Notes: a model not told the origin generated them from the sequence alone. A stretch of DNA of 64,000 nt from Burkholderia sp. MS389 (GCF_016899425.1 NZ_CP045995.1:1550001-1614000), one strand, 5' to 3'; shown: positions 26,560 to 37,608, numbered from the stretch's first letter. Numbers and translations: made by a program.

Positions 26560-29408
26560 TTAAGCGCCTCGATGAGTCGCCCGCTGGCGTCGTACGCGAA
26601 TCGCTCCTTGCTCGCACCCGAGGTCCAGCATACGATGCGGCCGGCCTGATCGAATTCGAGTTCGGTCACCTGCCCGCCCTCGTCGATCTTCACCGGCTGC
26701 AGCGTGCCCTCGCTGTATCCGTATGTGGTCCGCTTGCCGTCGAACCCGATCTCTTCCAGCAATCGCCCGGCCGGATCATAGTGAAATTGATAGGTCGCGC
26801 GATTCGCATCGGTCAACGCCGTCAGGCGACCGAGGCGATCGTAACGGTAGGCGAGCGTGTAGCCGAGCGCATCGACGCGGCCGGCCACACGCCCCGCGAC
26901 GTCGTATGAAAAACGCGTGACGCGCTCAAGCGGATCGGTATGAGACAGCAGGCGGCCTTCGGCATCGTGCGTATATCGATAGGTGCCTGCCGGAGACGAG
27001 ATCTCGCTGACCGCCCCATTCGGGCCGTACCGGTAAACCGTGGCATTGCCAGCCGCATCGATCGACTGCGCCAGTCGCCCGTCGGCATCGTAGCGCCACT
27101 TCGTCACCTTGCCCGAGCAGTCGGTGTACTGAAACAGTTGTGCCGCGTCATCGTAGACAAGTACCTTCGTACCGCCCTTCGCATCGACCATCTTGACCGG
27201 CATCCCGGCGGCGTTGTACGCATACTTCGTCTCGTGCCCGAGCGGGTCCTTCTGCGCGACCAGATTACCCGCGTCATCGTACGAGCGCTCCCACTCATAT
27301 CCTTCGGGATCCTTGAGACGAACGAGTTGATCGCGGTCGTCGTAACCCATCTCGACCACAGCCCCGTCGACGCGGTAATGCTTCGTCATGTTCCCGCGTG
27401 CGTCGTAGTCCATCTCCTCGATGCCGCCGTCGCGATGAACATGCATGACCAGGTTGTTGTCCTGGTCGCGCCGCATCCACTCCTCGGTGCCATCCGGATA
27501 CGCGATCCGGTACATGTATCCGCGGATGTTGTAGTAGTACCGCGTGACGTTGCCCAGTGCATCGGTGACATAGGTCAGGCGGATGTTCGGGTGCCACATG
27601 AGACGAATGTCGTGGCTGCCGTCGTCGGCATATTCGCGCACGCACCGAGCATTCGTGTTGTCGTCGCGCTCCGCCCCTTCCCACTCGAGGTTCATGCCGC
27701 GGCCGGTGCGATCGGTATAGCGCGTGATCAGATGACGGTCGTAAGCATACTGGCGCACGTTGCCGTAACGATCCGCCGCACGCACGAGATCGCCGTTCTC
27801 GTCGTACTGGTATTGGGCAAGCGTGGTGCGCGTGTTCGCGTCGACGATCTGCTCGATCGTCGTGACACGCCCGCGGCTGTCGTGACGAAACGCGAGCGTA
27901 TGGCCGGCCGAACTGACGAGCCGCGCCAGACGATTCGCGTCATCGTAATCGAGCGCGATCGTATTGCCCGCGCGATCCTTCTGCAACGCGAGGCGGAACG
28001 AATCGCCGCGCTTCTCGTATACGTGCAGTAGATCGTGACCGTACGCGACCGTCGTCCACGTGTCGTCGAGCCGGCTCAGCGTCACACCTTCCACGCGGTC
28101 GTCGTGAACCGCACCTGCCGCGAGCGCCGGATATTCGATGTTGCGGCCGGTTGAATCGCTGTAGATCCATTTGCCGTCCCGAACATCGATGCGCGTCATG
28201 TACGGCGAGAGCCAGCGCGCGCCCAGTTCGCCGGCATCGTATCCGGCCAGCCGGGACCGATAGACGCGTATCCAGACGACGGGCATCGCACCCGGCAATT
28301 CGAAATCGGCATGGGAAAACGTCTCGTCGCCGAACGCGTAGCTGATCGAACCGCCCGACGCACCGACCCCGCACTCTTCGCAGTGGTCGACACCCGAGCC
28401 CTTCGCTCTCGTCTCCTTCTTCGTCGCGGCAAGGGGCACCTGCGGCCGCTGGGCCGTCGCTTCCGTCGTGCCCTGCGATTTGATGGATGCGGCCCGCATC
28501 GCGTCGCGCTTGTGCCGCAACGCGTTGACGAGCTTCAGCAGCAGCCACATCAGCTTGCCTTCGTCGCTGCCCTTCAGCTCGTTGATCTTGCCGACCACCA
28601 CCGGAGCAAGCGTGCGCAAGGACACGGCAATCTGGCGAATCGGTGCGACGTATTCCTCCGAAATAAGCCCGGTCGCCGTGCTGGTCGCGGCGTTGGCGCC
28701 GCGCTTGACGAGCGCCGTCCTGGACTCGGCCAGATACCCCCACGCCCCCGTTACCAGATCCTTGCTGAACCATCCGCTCTTCTTCATCTGCTGACGATAC
28801 TCGGCGGCCCGCCGCTCGTTCTCCGCAGGATCGAACAGTTGCCCCGCCAACACTGCATCGATGCCGTCCGCGAGACTTGTCAGGATCTCCCGTGCTTTCG
28901 CCGCGCAGTGATCGATCACATCGTTGAGCACGGCCTGCAGCTTCGTCAGGAAATCCTCGATCTCGGTCGCGCATGACGCCTGGACATGCGTGACGACGAT
29001 CGATATGAGCGCGGCGCCGATGTCGCGCTTGTGAATCAGGATTTCATTGCGAATCAGCGCCAGAAGCGGCCGCGCCGTGAGGCGCATGGGCGCCAGTACC
29101 GGTGGAAATGGAATCACGCCGATCAGGTTGATCGCGAGTCCGAGATAGTCGAGCAGTTCGCCGCCGCGCTTGCGGATGATCGAGACGATGTCGGTGAGCG
29201 CATCGGCCAGCGCCATCAGGTTGTTGAGCACCGGAATCATGCTCGCGACCGTTTTCAGTCGATCGACGTCCACGTAGCCATGCGTCACGCTGATCAGCCA
29301 CGCGTTGAAGCCTTCGCCAGATGCGACGACGTCGTCCGGATGAACATCGGTCAACCACGGGGTGGCCTGCTCATACTCCGCGCCCGGAGGGAGTTTTTGA
29401 TCTGCCAT

Positions 29409-29874
29409 GCTCTCAGGATTCTTCTGGTTGTTCGGCTTTCGACGTGCGGCGACGGCCTCGCCTTCTCGTGTCCCGGATGATCGGCCAACGGCTCGCGGCA
29501 TTGTACCGACGATTGGGCGACGGGAAAATGAAAGGTCCGGTTTCCCCGTAGCCGCCCAATTCTTCGCGCCCCATTTATCGCGGCTCGCGGTCGCACCGAC
29601 TTTATGTAAATTTCGTAACCGTCTGTCGCGGTGACAACGGCCGCCCGACGCTGAAAATGGCGCCCTTCCGGGGCGTGGCTCGATCGACACGGCCCCGATG
29701 CGACGGGATAAACAGGCCTTCCGCCGGTCCGTCGCCCATGCCCGCGTCGCAGACACCGCGGAAGCAGATTCGAAAGTCGTTCATCTCCGCGCCCCGGTAA
29801 CATGCTACCGGGCCAACTACCGGCTTCCGGCTGCCTTTCGGCAACCGGCATTGTCGGCAAATCGTAAGTATTCC
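29409..29874. promoter_or_regulatory. Divergent intergenic region, rhs / MscS-type channel
   Basis: About 470 bases without a credible gene. It should carry the promoters of the leftward rhs gene and the rightward channel gene. Long open frames across it have no ribosome sites and no recognisable protein content. No vgrG, PAAR or chaperone gene precedes rhs here. Confidence 0.4.
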
Positions 29875-32337
29875 ATGTCCATGCAACGACTATCCACGTA
29901 CGCCCGCCGGATCGCGCTGATCGCGCTGCTGCAGTTCGCGGCGATCGCGACGGCGTCGGCGTTTCCGGCCGCCGCTTCCGCTCCCGTCGCGAGCGGCGTC
30001 GGCGCAACCGTGCCGGCCATCTCGCTGCCCGACGCCGTCGCGCAGCTCAAGCAGATGCAGGCCGAGCTGGACCGCATCAAGCAGCAGACGTCGACCGCGT
30101 CCAACAGCAAGGAGCTGGACGGGCTCGACGACTCGGCGCAGGAGCTGAGCACCGATGTCGCGAAACTGCAGAGCGATCTCACACCGCAACGCGCGCAGGT
30201 TCAGGCGCAACTCGACGTGCTCGGCCCGCCGCCGGCCGAGGGCGCCGCGCCGGAAACGCCCGCCGTCGCGAAGCAGCGGGCCGCGCTGGACGCACGCAAG
30301 ACGCAGATCGATGCCGCGCTGAAGCAGGCCGCCGACCAGAAGACGAGCCTCACGAACCTGACCGAGCAGTTCGCGAAACTGCACCGCAGCCTGCTGAAGA
30401 ACCAGCTCGCGTTCCGTTCGGGCAGCATCTTCAGCGCGCAGTTCTGGCTGCCGCTGTTCCACCTGTCGCCGGACGACCGTCAGCGGCTCGACGATTTCAA
30501 CGGCGAACTGTTCGACATGCTGCGCTCGTCGTGGGTGCCCGGACAACGGGCGATCACCACGCTGCTGCTGATCGCCGCGTTCGCCGCATGGCTCGGCGGC
30601 CGCCGGCTCATCGAGCGCGGGCTCGCGTGGATCGCGCTGAACCGCCTGCCGCCCACCCGCTTGCGCCGCAGTGCGCTGGCGCTGTCGACCGCGCTGTCGA
30701 CCTTCCTGGCGACGGCCATCGCGATTCAGATCCTCTACCTCGCCGTCGCGCGCCACTACGAACTCACGCCGTCGCTGACCGATCTGTGGGACCAGTTCGC
30801 GAAACTCGCCGCGACCTGCGCATTGATCGCCGGGCTCGGCCGCGCACTGCTCTGCACGAAGCATCCGTCGTGGCGCCTGCCCGCGCTCGCCGATCCCGTC
30901 GCGCTCGCGATGAAGCCGTTCCCCGCCGTCCTGGCCGGGCTGCTGCTGGTGTCGGGCACGCTCGAATCGATCAACCGGATCGTCGACACCAGCCTGTCGG
31001 TCACGCTGTTCGGCCGCGGCATCGTGTCGCTCGTCGTCGCGCTGACGGTCGGCGCGTCGCTGTTGCGCGCGAACCGTGCGCGCAGCGCCCTCGCGGCGGC
31101 AGGCGAGGCGCCCGAGCAGCGCTCGACGCTTGCCGGGCTAATCCATGCCGGCGTCACGCTCGCGATCGTCGCGTCGTTGATCGCACTCCTGATCGGTTAC
31201 ATCACGGTCGCGCGCTTCATCACGTACGAGCTCGTGTGGTTCGAGATCGTGCTGTGTGCGACCTACATCCTGATCCAGCTGACGCGCGACGCGAGCGAAA
31301 GCCTGTTCTCGTCGAGCCTGTCGACGGGCCAGCAGATCAAGCATCTGTTCGCGCTCGAAGATCGCCACCTCGACCAGGCGCGCACGGTCCTGTCCGGCTT
31401 CGGCACGAGCCTGCTGATGCTGATCGCGGCGATCGCGCTGCTGACGGGCGGCTTCGGCACGACGCCGGGCGACCTGCTCGACAGTGCGGTCGCGATGATC
31501 GGCAGCCAGCGGCTGCAGAGCCTGAACATCATGCCCGACCGGATCTTCAACGCCGTGATCGGCTTCGCGATCGGCTTCTACCTGCTGCGCTCGCTGCGCC
31601 GCTGGCTCGACGGCGAGTTCATGCCCGCGCTCGGCATGGATACGGGCATGCGCGTGTCGCTGATCACGCTGTTCACCAACGTCGGTTACGTGCTGCTCGT
31701 GCTGATGACGCTCGGGCTGCTCGGCGTCCGGTGGAGCAATCTCGCGTGGATCGTCAGCGCGTTGTCGGTGGGTATCGGTTTCGGCCTGCAGGAAATCGTG
31801 AAGAACTTCGTGTCGGGGCTGATCCTGCTGACCGAGCGCCCGGTGAAGGTGGGCGACATGGTCAGCATCGCGGGCGTCGAAGGCGACATCCGCCGCATCA
31901 ACGTGCGCGCGACCGAGATTCAGCTCAGCGACCGCTCGACCGTGATCGTGCCGAATTCGCAGCTGATCTCGCAGAACGTGCGCAACGTGACGATGGGCAA
32001 CAGCACGCAGGGCGTCGCGACGCTGGTGCTGACGTTCCCGCTGAACACCGATCCCGAGCAGGTGCGCGACCTGCTGCTCGATGCGTATCGCGAGCATCCG
32101 GCGATTCTCGACAAACCGGCGCCGTCGGTGACGTTCAGCCAGCTCGCGCCGGACGGGATCACGCTGAGCGTGACGGGTTACGTGTCGAGCCCGCGGATCG
32201 CGAGTTCGACGAAGAGCGACCTGCTGTTCGAGATCCTCAAGCAGTTGCGCGCGGCGGCGATCACGCTGTCGAGCCCGCAGATGCTGGTCGTGCAGAACAT
32301 GCCGACGAACGATGGTCCGACGCCGCACGAATCGTAA
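29875..32337 (+). CDS. Mechanosensitive channel, MscS family with DUF3772 region
   Basis: Inner-membrane mechanosensitive channel of 820 residues. A signal peptide (MSMQRLSTYARRIALIALL and on) is followed by a periplasmic coiled-coil domain (about 40-190: AVAQLKQMQAELDRIKQQ), many TM segments, then the MscS pore and beta domain: FGLQEIVKNFVSGLILLTER, VKVGDMVSIAGVEGDI, IVPNSQLIS. It releases solutes on hypo-osmotic shock. The start is ATG 29875, with ATG 29881 equally possible. A hairpin terminator lies downstream. Confidence 0.92.
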   Translation: MSMQRLSTYARRIALIALLQFAAIATASAFPAAASAPVASGVGATVPAISLPDAVAQLKQMQAELDRIKQQTSTASNSKELDGLDDSAQELSTDVAKLQSDLTPQRAQVQAQLDVLGPPPAEGAAPETPAVAKQRAALDARKTQIDAALKQAADQKTSLTNLTEQFAKLHRSLLKNQLAFRSGSIFSAQFWLPLFHLSPDDRQRLDDFNGELFDMLRSSWVPGQRAITTLLLIAAFAAWLGGRRLIERGLAWIALNRLPPTRLRRSALALSTALSTFLATAIAIQILYLAVARHYELTPSLTDLWDQFAKLAATCALIAGLGRALLCTKHPSWRLPALADPVALAMKPFPAVLAGLLLVSGTLESINRIVDTSLSVTLFGRGIVSLVVALTVGASLLRANRARSALAAAGEAPEQRSTLAGLIHAGVTLAIVASLIALLIGYITVARFITYELVWFEIVLCATYILIQLTRDASESLFSSSLSTGQQIKHLFALEDRHLDQARTVLSGFGTSLLMLIAAIALLTGGFGTTPGDLLDSAVAMIGSQRLQSLNIMPDRIFNAVIGFAIGFYLLRSLRRWLDGEFMPALGMDTGMRVSLITLFTNVGYVLLVLMTLGLLGVRWSNLAWIVSALSVGIGFGLQEIVKNFVSGLILLTERPVKVGDMVSIAGVEGDIRRINVRATEIQLSDRSTVIVPNSQLISQNVRNVTMGNSTQGVATLVLTFPLNTDPEQVRDLLLDAYREHPAILDKPAPSVTFSQLAPDGITLSVTGYVSSPRIASSTKSDLLFEILKQLRAAAITLSSPQMLVVQNMPTNDGPTPHES

Positions 32338-32401
32338 GCAAGCCATCGAGCGGGTACGCTCGCGATCGATCGGCGTGCCGCACGCCTCGCAATAAACGAC
32401 A

Positions 32402-32435
32402 AGGGCCGGTTACCGCTTTCGCGACAACCGGCCCT
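32402..32435. terminator. Bidirectional hairpin terminator
   Basis: Perfect 10-bp inverted repeat AGGGCCGGTT / AACCGGCCCT with a 14-base loop between the convergent channel and dehydrogenase genes. The T-run is weak on both sides, so strength is uncertain, but its position suits both genes. Confidence 0.7.
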
Positions 32436-32476
32436 GTTCATTCGACCGTCGATGCGCCCTGGCCGGGCGCCCGCCC

Positions 32477-33988
32477 TCACACGTCGAACTTCACCCCCTG
32501 CGCCAGCGGCAGTTGCCGGCTGTAATTGATCGTATTCGTCGCCCGGCGCATATACGCCTTCCACGCGTCCGAACCCGACTCACGCCCGCCGCCCGTTTCC
32601 TTCTCGCCGCCGAACGCGCCGCCGATTTCCGCGCCGCTCGTGCCGATGTTCACGTTGACGATCCCGCAATCGCTACCGGCCGCCGACATGAACTGCTCGG
32701 CCTCGCGCATGTCGTTCGTGAAGATCGCCGACGACAGGCCTTGCGGCACCGCGTTGTGCACGTCGATCGCATCTTCGAAGTCGTCATAGACCATCACGTA
32801 CAGAATCGGTGCGAACGTCTCGCGCTCGACCACCGCGGATTGCTTCGGCATCCGCACGATCGCCGGACGCACGTAGTACGCATCCGCGTGACCGACGTCG
32901 ACGCGCTCGCCGCCCTTCACTTCGCCGCCCTGCTCGCGTGCATCGGCCAGCGCTTTCTGCATCGCGTCGAACGACGCACGATCGACGAGCGGGCCGACCA
33001 GCGTACCTTCCTCGAGCGGGTTGCCGACCTTCACCGACGCGTAGGCCTTCTCGATGCGCGGCAGCAGTTGCTCGACGAGGCTGCGATGCACGATCAGGCG
33101 GCGCAGCGTCGTGCAGCGCTGGCCGGCCGTGCCGACCGCCGCGAACGTGACCGCGCGCACGACGAGGTCGAGATCCGCGCTCGGCGCGACGATCATCCCG
33201 TTGTTGCCGCCGAGTTCGAGGATGCCGCGCGCCAGGCGCTGGCTCAGCACCTTCGCGACTTCCTGGCCCATCCGCACGCTGCCCGTCGCGCTGACGACCG
33301 GCACCTTCTTCGACGCCGTCAGCACCTCGCCGACATCGCGCATGCCGAGCACCAGCTGGCTCAGCTCCGCCGGCGCGACGCCCGGATGCGTCTTCTCGAA
33401 CTCACGGAGCGCCTTCTGGAGCAGCACGTGACATGCGATCGCGGTAAGCGGCGTCTTCTCGGACGGCTTCCACACGACCGAATCGCCGCACACGAACGCG
33501 AGCGCCGCATTCCAGGCCCACACCGCGACCGGGAAATTGAACGCCGAAATCACGCCGCACACGCCGATCGGGTGCCACGTTTCCATCATCCGGTGGCCCG
33601 GGCGCTCGGACGCGATCGTGAGGCCGTAAAGCTGGCGCGACAGACCGACCGCGAAATCGCAGATGTCGATCATTTCCTGCACTTCGCCGAGCCCTTCCGA
33701 CGTGATCTTGCCTGCTTCGAGCGTGACGAGGCGGCCCAGCTCGGCCTTGTGCTCGCGCAGCACGTTGCCGAACACGCGCACGAGTTCGCCGCGCACCGGC
33801 GCCGGCACCGTGCGCCACTTGAGGAACGCGTCGTGCGCGGCGTCGATCTTGCGCTCGGCGTCGGCGGGCGTGTCGACGGCCAGCGTCGCGAGCGTCGCGC
33901 CGTCGAGCGGCGAGCGCGCGGTCAGCGCATTGCCTTTCCACTGGGCGAGATCGATGTCGAGCGCGGCAAGAATGTCGTTGAATTGCAT
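32477..33988 (-). CDS. amaB: Piperideine-6-carboxylate / aminoadipate-semialdehyde dehydrogenase (AmaB-like, ALDH7)
   Basis: NAD-dependent aldehyde dehydrogenase of 503 residues that oxidises alpha-aminoadipate semialdehyde (piperideine-6-carboxylate) to alpha-aminoadipate in lysine breakdown. It carries VISAFNFPVAVWAWNAALA, ATGSVRMG, the catalytic Glu in LELGGNN, and the catalytic Cys in GTAGQRCTTLRRL, the ALDH7 form. ATG 33988 has a strong AGAGGAAG ribosome site; the longer frame above has none. A permease and an AmaA-like oxidase lie on the opposite strand, supporting the pathway. Confidence 0.9.
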   Translation of the reverse strand: MQFNDILAALDIDLAQWKGNALTARSPLDGATLATLAVDTPADAERKIDAAHDAFLKWRTVPAPVRGELVRVFGNVLREHKAELGRLVTLEAGKITSEGLGEVQEMIDICDFAVGLSRQLYGLTIASERPGHRMMETWHPIGVCGVISAFNFPVAVWAWNAALAFVCGDSVVWKPSEKTPLTAIACHVLLQKALREFEKTHPGVAPAELSQLVLGMRDVGEVLTASKKVPVVSATGSVRMGQEVAKVLSQRLARGILELGGNNGMIVAPSADLDLVVRAVTFAAVGTAGQRCTTLRRLIVHRSLVEQLLPRIEKAYASVKVGNPLEEGTLVGPLVDRASFDAMQKALADAREQGGEVKGGERVDVGHADAYYVRPAIVRMPKQSAVVERETFAPILYVMVYDDFEDAIDVHNAVPQGLSSAIFTNDMREAEQFMSAAGSDCGIVNVNIGTSGAEIGGAFGGEKETGGGRESGSDAWKAYMRRATNTINYSRQLPLAQGVKFDV

Positions 33989-34623
33989 CACTTCCTCTTC
34001 AGGGACAGATTGATCGGTGCGGCGGCAGCGCCGCCCGCGTGATTCGATTGGAGCGCGTTCGAGCGCCTCGTGCAAGCGGATGCGCCGCGCGGCGGGCCCG
34101 GTGCGCCATCCGGCGCATCGCGCGGCGCCGCCGCCGGCAAGCCCGGCCGGACGGCGCGCCCCAGCCTCGCGAGGCACGATCCATGAAACACATTGTCGAT
34201 GGCCACAAGTCGGGCCGCTATTGATATTAACTCACGACTTCATTCCCAAAACGCAAGAAGTCAGCCGCGCAGCCGCGCCTTTGCCTACGCTGATATCAGA
34301 CGGTTCCAAAGCCCGCAGACGGGCACGCGGACGCGTCCCGGCCCGACGCAAGTTGATGACGATCCCGCATCACCCTGTGCGGAAATATCGTTTGCCGCCC
34401 GTGCATCGGACCCCACACAATCGGTGCGACGTCGAGGTGCAACGCACCCGGCGCGCCGCCGGCCGCCACGACCGCCGCCGGACGACCGACGAACGCGACA
34501 CGCACCACGGCCCGGGTCAGCGGGCCCGCTTCGCACCGCATCACCGCTGCCCGGCCCACGGCCGGCAACGCGTCGCGCTTCGTCACCGAAAAACAATCCC
34601 GGAGACAGCGCCCAGCGCCCGCC
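33989..34623. promoter_or_regulatory. Long divergent intergenic region, amaB / permease
   Basis: About 635 bases without a credible gene. The AT-rich part near 34205-34260 is the likeliest promoter area. Open frames here are GC-rich shadows lacking ribosome sites. No clear operator was recognised. Confidence 0.45.
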
Positions 34624-36204
34624 ATGCATTCAGACGCCCGCCCCGATTCGTCCCGCCCGTCCGGCTCGCCGCCCGCGAAGCCGTCCCTCCACCGTGCGCT
34701 GCAGGCGCGCCATCTGCGAATGATCGCGATCGGCGGCTCGATCGGCACGGGCCTGTTCGTCGCGTCCGGCGCGTCGATCTCGCAGGCCGGGCCCGGCGGT
34801 GCAATGCTCGCGTACATGATGATCGGCCTGATGGTCTATTTCCTGATGACGAGCCTCGGCGAAATGGCCGCGTTCATGCCGGTATCGGGCTCGTTCGCGA
34901 CCTACGGCGCGAAGTTCGTCGACGATGGCTTCGGCTTCGCGCTCGGGTGGAACTACTGGTACAGCTGGGCCGTGACGCTGGCGGTGGAGCTCGTCGCCGC
35001 GCAGCTCGTGATGCACTACTGGTTCCCGCACGTGCCGGGCGTCTGGTGGAGCGCGCTGTTCCTCACGCTGATCTTCGCGCTCAACGCGCTGTCGGTGCGC
35101 GGCTTCGGCGAGGCCGAATACTGGTTCGCGCTGATCAAGGTGCTGACGGTGCTCGCATTCGTCGGCGTCGGCCTGCTGATGATCTTCGGGATCATGCAGG
35201 GCGGCCCGAGCGCCGGCTGGGGCAACCTCACGATCGGCGACGCGCCGTTCGTCGGCGGCTGGGCGACGATGCTCGGCGTCGCGATGATCGCGGGCTTCTC
35301 GTTCCAGGGCACCGAGATGATCGGCGTCGCGGCCGGCGAATCGGAGAATCCGCGCACGACGATTCCGCGCGCGGTGAGCCAGATCTTCTGGCGCATCCTG
35401 CTGTTCTACGTGTTCGCGATCTTCGTGATCGGCGTGCTGGTTCCGTACACCGATCCGAGCCTGCTGAAGAGCGACGTGACCGATATCGGCGTGAGCCCGT
35501 TCACGCTCGTGTTCCGCCACGCTGGGCTGGCCTTCGCCGCAGGCGTGATGAACGCGGTGATCCTGACGGCCGTGCTGTCGGCCGGCAACTCGGGCATGTA
35601 CGCGTCGACGCGCATGCTCTACAACCTCGCGGTCGAAGGCCGCGCGCCGAAGCTGTTCGCGAAGCTGTCGCCGGGCGGCGTGCCGCGCAACGCGCTGTAT
35701 GCGACCACCGCGATCGGCGCACTGTGCTTCCTCACGTCGCTGTACGGCGACAAGACCGTCTACCTGTGGCTGCTGAACACGTCGGGCATGGCCGGCTTCA
35801 TCACGTGGCTCGGCATCGCGGTCAGCCACTACCGGTTCCGCAAAGGCTTCCTGAAACAAGGCTACCGGCTCGACCAGTTGCCGTACCGGTCGAAGTGGTT
35901 CCCATTCGGCCCGCTGTTTGCGTTCGCGCTGTGCGCGGCCGTCGCGCTCGGCCAGGACTATCAGGCGTTCCTCGCCGACAAGATCGACTGGACCGGCGTC
36001 GCCGCGACCTACGTCGGCCTGCCGTTCTTCCTCGCGATCTGGCTCGGCTACGCGCTCGTGCGCAAATGCCGGCTGGTGCGCTACGAGGACATGGACATCG
36101 CGCCGTGGATCGAACGCAACGCGACGCATGAAGCGACCGAAAAGGCCGACGCCGGCTATCCGGCCTATGTCGCCCGTCCGGCCAACCCGACGCCGGGCGC
36201 CTGA
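34624..36204 (+). CDS. Amino-acid permease, AAT family (LysP-like)
   Basis: Twelve-TM amino-acid:proton symporter of 526 residues. Family signatures: LHRALQARHLRMIAIGGSIG, TGLFVASG, EMAAFMPVSGSFATYGAKFV, and AGFSFQGTEMIGVAAGESEN. The long TM3/4 loop and the last motifs are typical of LysP-like permeases. Lysine or pipecolate is a reasonable substrate because amaB lies divergently and an AmaA-like oxidase follows. The substrate is inferred from context only. Confidence 0.9.
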   Translation: MHSDARPDSSRPSGSPPAKPSLHRALQARHLRMIAIGGSIGTGLFVASGASISQAGPGGAMLAYMMIGLMVYFLMTSLGEMAAFMPVSGSFATYGAKFVDDGFGFALGWNYWYSWAVTLAVELVAAQLVMHYWFPHVPGVWWSALFLTLIFALNALSVRGFGEAEYWFALIKVLTVLAFVGVGLLMIFGIMQGGPSAGWGNLTIGDAPFVGGWATMLGVAMIAGFSFQGTEMIGVAAGESENPRTTIPRAVSQIFWRILLFYVFAIFVIGVLVPYTDPSLLKSDVTDIGVSPFTLVFRHAGLAFAAGVMNAVILTAVLSAGNSGMYASTRMLYNLAVEGRAPKLFAKLSPGGVPRNALYATTAIGALCFLTSLYGDKTVYLWLLNTSGMAGFITWLGIAVSHYRFRKGFLKQGYRLDQLPYRSKWFPFGPLFAFALCAAVALGQDYQAFLADKIDWTGVAATYVGLPFFLAIWLGYALVRKCRLVRYEDMDIAPWIERNATHEATEKADAGYPAYVARPANPTPGA

Positions 36205-36339
36205 CGCCCGGTCACGCGCCGGCAGCCGCCCCTTCGCGGCGGCCGCTGCGCTGAAATCCCCATTCGACGCGGCGCGCGCGTTCAGGCAAGATCGACGCGC
36301 GCCGTCCGCCTTTCCGCCGTCACGAGTCACCGAACACGC

Positions 36340-37608
36340 ATGCAGAACTTCTACGAAGCCACCGTTAGCCGCCAGCCCTACCCGCAACTGACCGACACGA
36401 TCGATACGCAGGTCTGCATCGTCGGCGGCGGCCTCGCCGGGCTGTGCACGGCGCTCGGCCTCGTCGAGCGCGGCGTGCACGACGTCGTCGTGCTCGACGG
36501 CGAACGGGTCGGCTTCGGCGCGTCGGGCCGCAACGGCGGCTTCGTGTTCGGCGGCTACAGCCTCGACAACGCCGACCTGCTGCGCACGCTCGGCCGCGAC
36601 GAAGGGCGCCGGCTGTACCGGCTCACCGTCGACGCGGTCGACCTGATCCGCGCGCGCATCGCCCGCTACGGGATCGACTGCGACATCGTCGACGAAGGCG
36701 TGATGCTCGCGAACTGGTTCGACGATCCGTCGCGGCTCGACGGCGTGCGCACGCTGATGAAGCAGGAATTCAACGTCGACTGGGAACCGGTCGCGACCGA
36801 CGCGCTGCGTGCGCGGCTGAAGACGCAGCGCTATTACGGCGGCCTGTTCGAGCCGAACGCATTCCACTTTCATCCGCTGAAGTACGTGCTCGGCGTCGCG
36901 GCGGCCGCGTCGCGCGGCGGCGCACGCGTGTACGAACGCTCGGCCGCGCTCGGCATCGCGCGCGACGGCGCCGGCTACGTCGTGCGCACGGCGCAGGGCG
37001 CGGTGCGTGCGAAGGACGTCGTATTCGCCGGCGGCGGCTACGCGCGCGGCGTGTCGCCGCGCATCGAGCGCGCGGTGCTGCCGATCGCGACCTACGTGAT
37101 CGCGACCGAACCGCTCGGCACGCGCCTGCCCGACGCGATCGACGCGCCGTACGCGATCTACGACACGCGTTTCGCGTTCGACTACTACCGTCCGCTGAAG
37201 GACACGCGGATTCTGTGGGGCGGCCGGATCTCCGTGCTCGATCGCGGCCCCGACGCGATCGCGCGCCTGCTGCGGCGCGACCTGCTGCGCGTGTATCCGC
37301 AACTGGACGGCGTGAAGGTCGACTACGCGTGGGGTGGGCTGATGAGCTATGCGCGGCACAAGATGCCGCAGATCGGCCGCGACACGGACGGCGTGTGGCA
37401 CGCGATCGCATTCGGCGGTCACGGGATGGCGCCGACCACCGTCGCCGGCGAGGTGCTCGCCGCCGCGCTGGCGGGAGAGCGTCCGGTGCCGGACGGCTTC
37501 GCCGCGTTCGGGCTCACGCGCACGTTCGGGCTGGCCGGCCTCGCCGCCGCGCAGCTCACGTATACGGCGTACCAGGCCCGCGACGCGCTCGCGTCCTGCC
37601 GCCGCTGA
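36340..37608 (+). CDS. FAD-dependent amino-acid oxidase (AmaA/pipecolate oxidase-like)
   Basis: DAO-family flavoprotein of 422 residues. The N-terminal Rossmann motif is VCIVGGGLAGLCTALGL at about 25-42, then GFGASGRNGGFVFGGY. The late FAD-binding stretch AFGGHGMAPTTVAGE is near 360. The pattern matches oxidases such as AmaA (L-pipecolate oxidase) and PuuB. Its position next to a LysP-like permease and amaB favours L-pipecolate oxidation to piperideine-6-carboxylate, the AmaB substrate. A polyamine-type substrate is the main alternative. Confidence 0.85.
   Translation: MQNFYEATVSRQPYPQLTDTIDTQVCIVGGGLAGLCTALGLVERGVHDVVVLDGERVGFGASGRNGGFVFGGYSLDNADLLRTLGRDEGRRLYRLTVDAVDLIRARIARYGIDCDIVDEGVMLANWFDDPSRLDGVRTLMKQEFNVDWEPVATDALRARLKTQRYYGGLFEPNAFHFHPLKYVLGVAAAASRGGARVYERSAALGIARDGAGYVVRTAQGAVRAKDVVFAGGGYARGVSPRIERAVLPIATYVIATEPLGTRLPDAIDAPYAIYDTRFAFDYYRPLKDTRILWGGRISVLDRGPDAIARLLRRDLLRVYPQLDGVKVDYAWGGLMSYARHKMPQIGRDTDGVWHAIAFGGHGMAPTTVAGEVLAAALAGERPVPDGFAAFGLTRTFGLAGLAAAQLTYTAYQARDALASCRR

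Larger units (their letters stand above)
25816..29408 (-). pseudogene. Rhs polymorphic toxin, internal deletion plus frameshift
   Basis: Large Rhs effector gene starting at ATG 29408 (MADQKLPPGAEYEQATPW). The N-terminal region is hydrophobic at about 45-115, has no PAAR motif, and leads to a DUF6531-like block (HCEECGVGASGGSISYAFGD) and many YD repeats. The first frame runs 970 residues and stops at 26496. The core end and tip continue in another frame (HLFYYHCDQIGTPLLMTDE onward) to 25816. Between the two frames roughly 300 residues of core are missing (estimate from memory of the family). The tip (KCQLGSYGGLTGKANARDEL, HEFVRNEALEQMG, LPRPMHTEVHKNE) matches no toxin family I know. The immunity gene follows. 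Confidence 0.85.

Noticed and set aside
21634..29874. Prophage or integrative element carrying the Rhs block
   Set aside because: No integrase, tRNA target, att repeats or phage structural genes are visible; cassette import by recombination explains the AT-rich block better.
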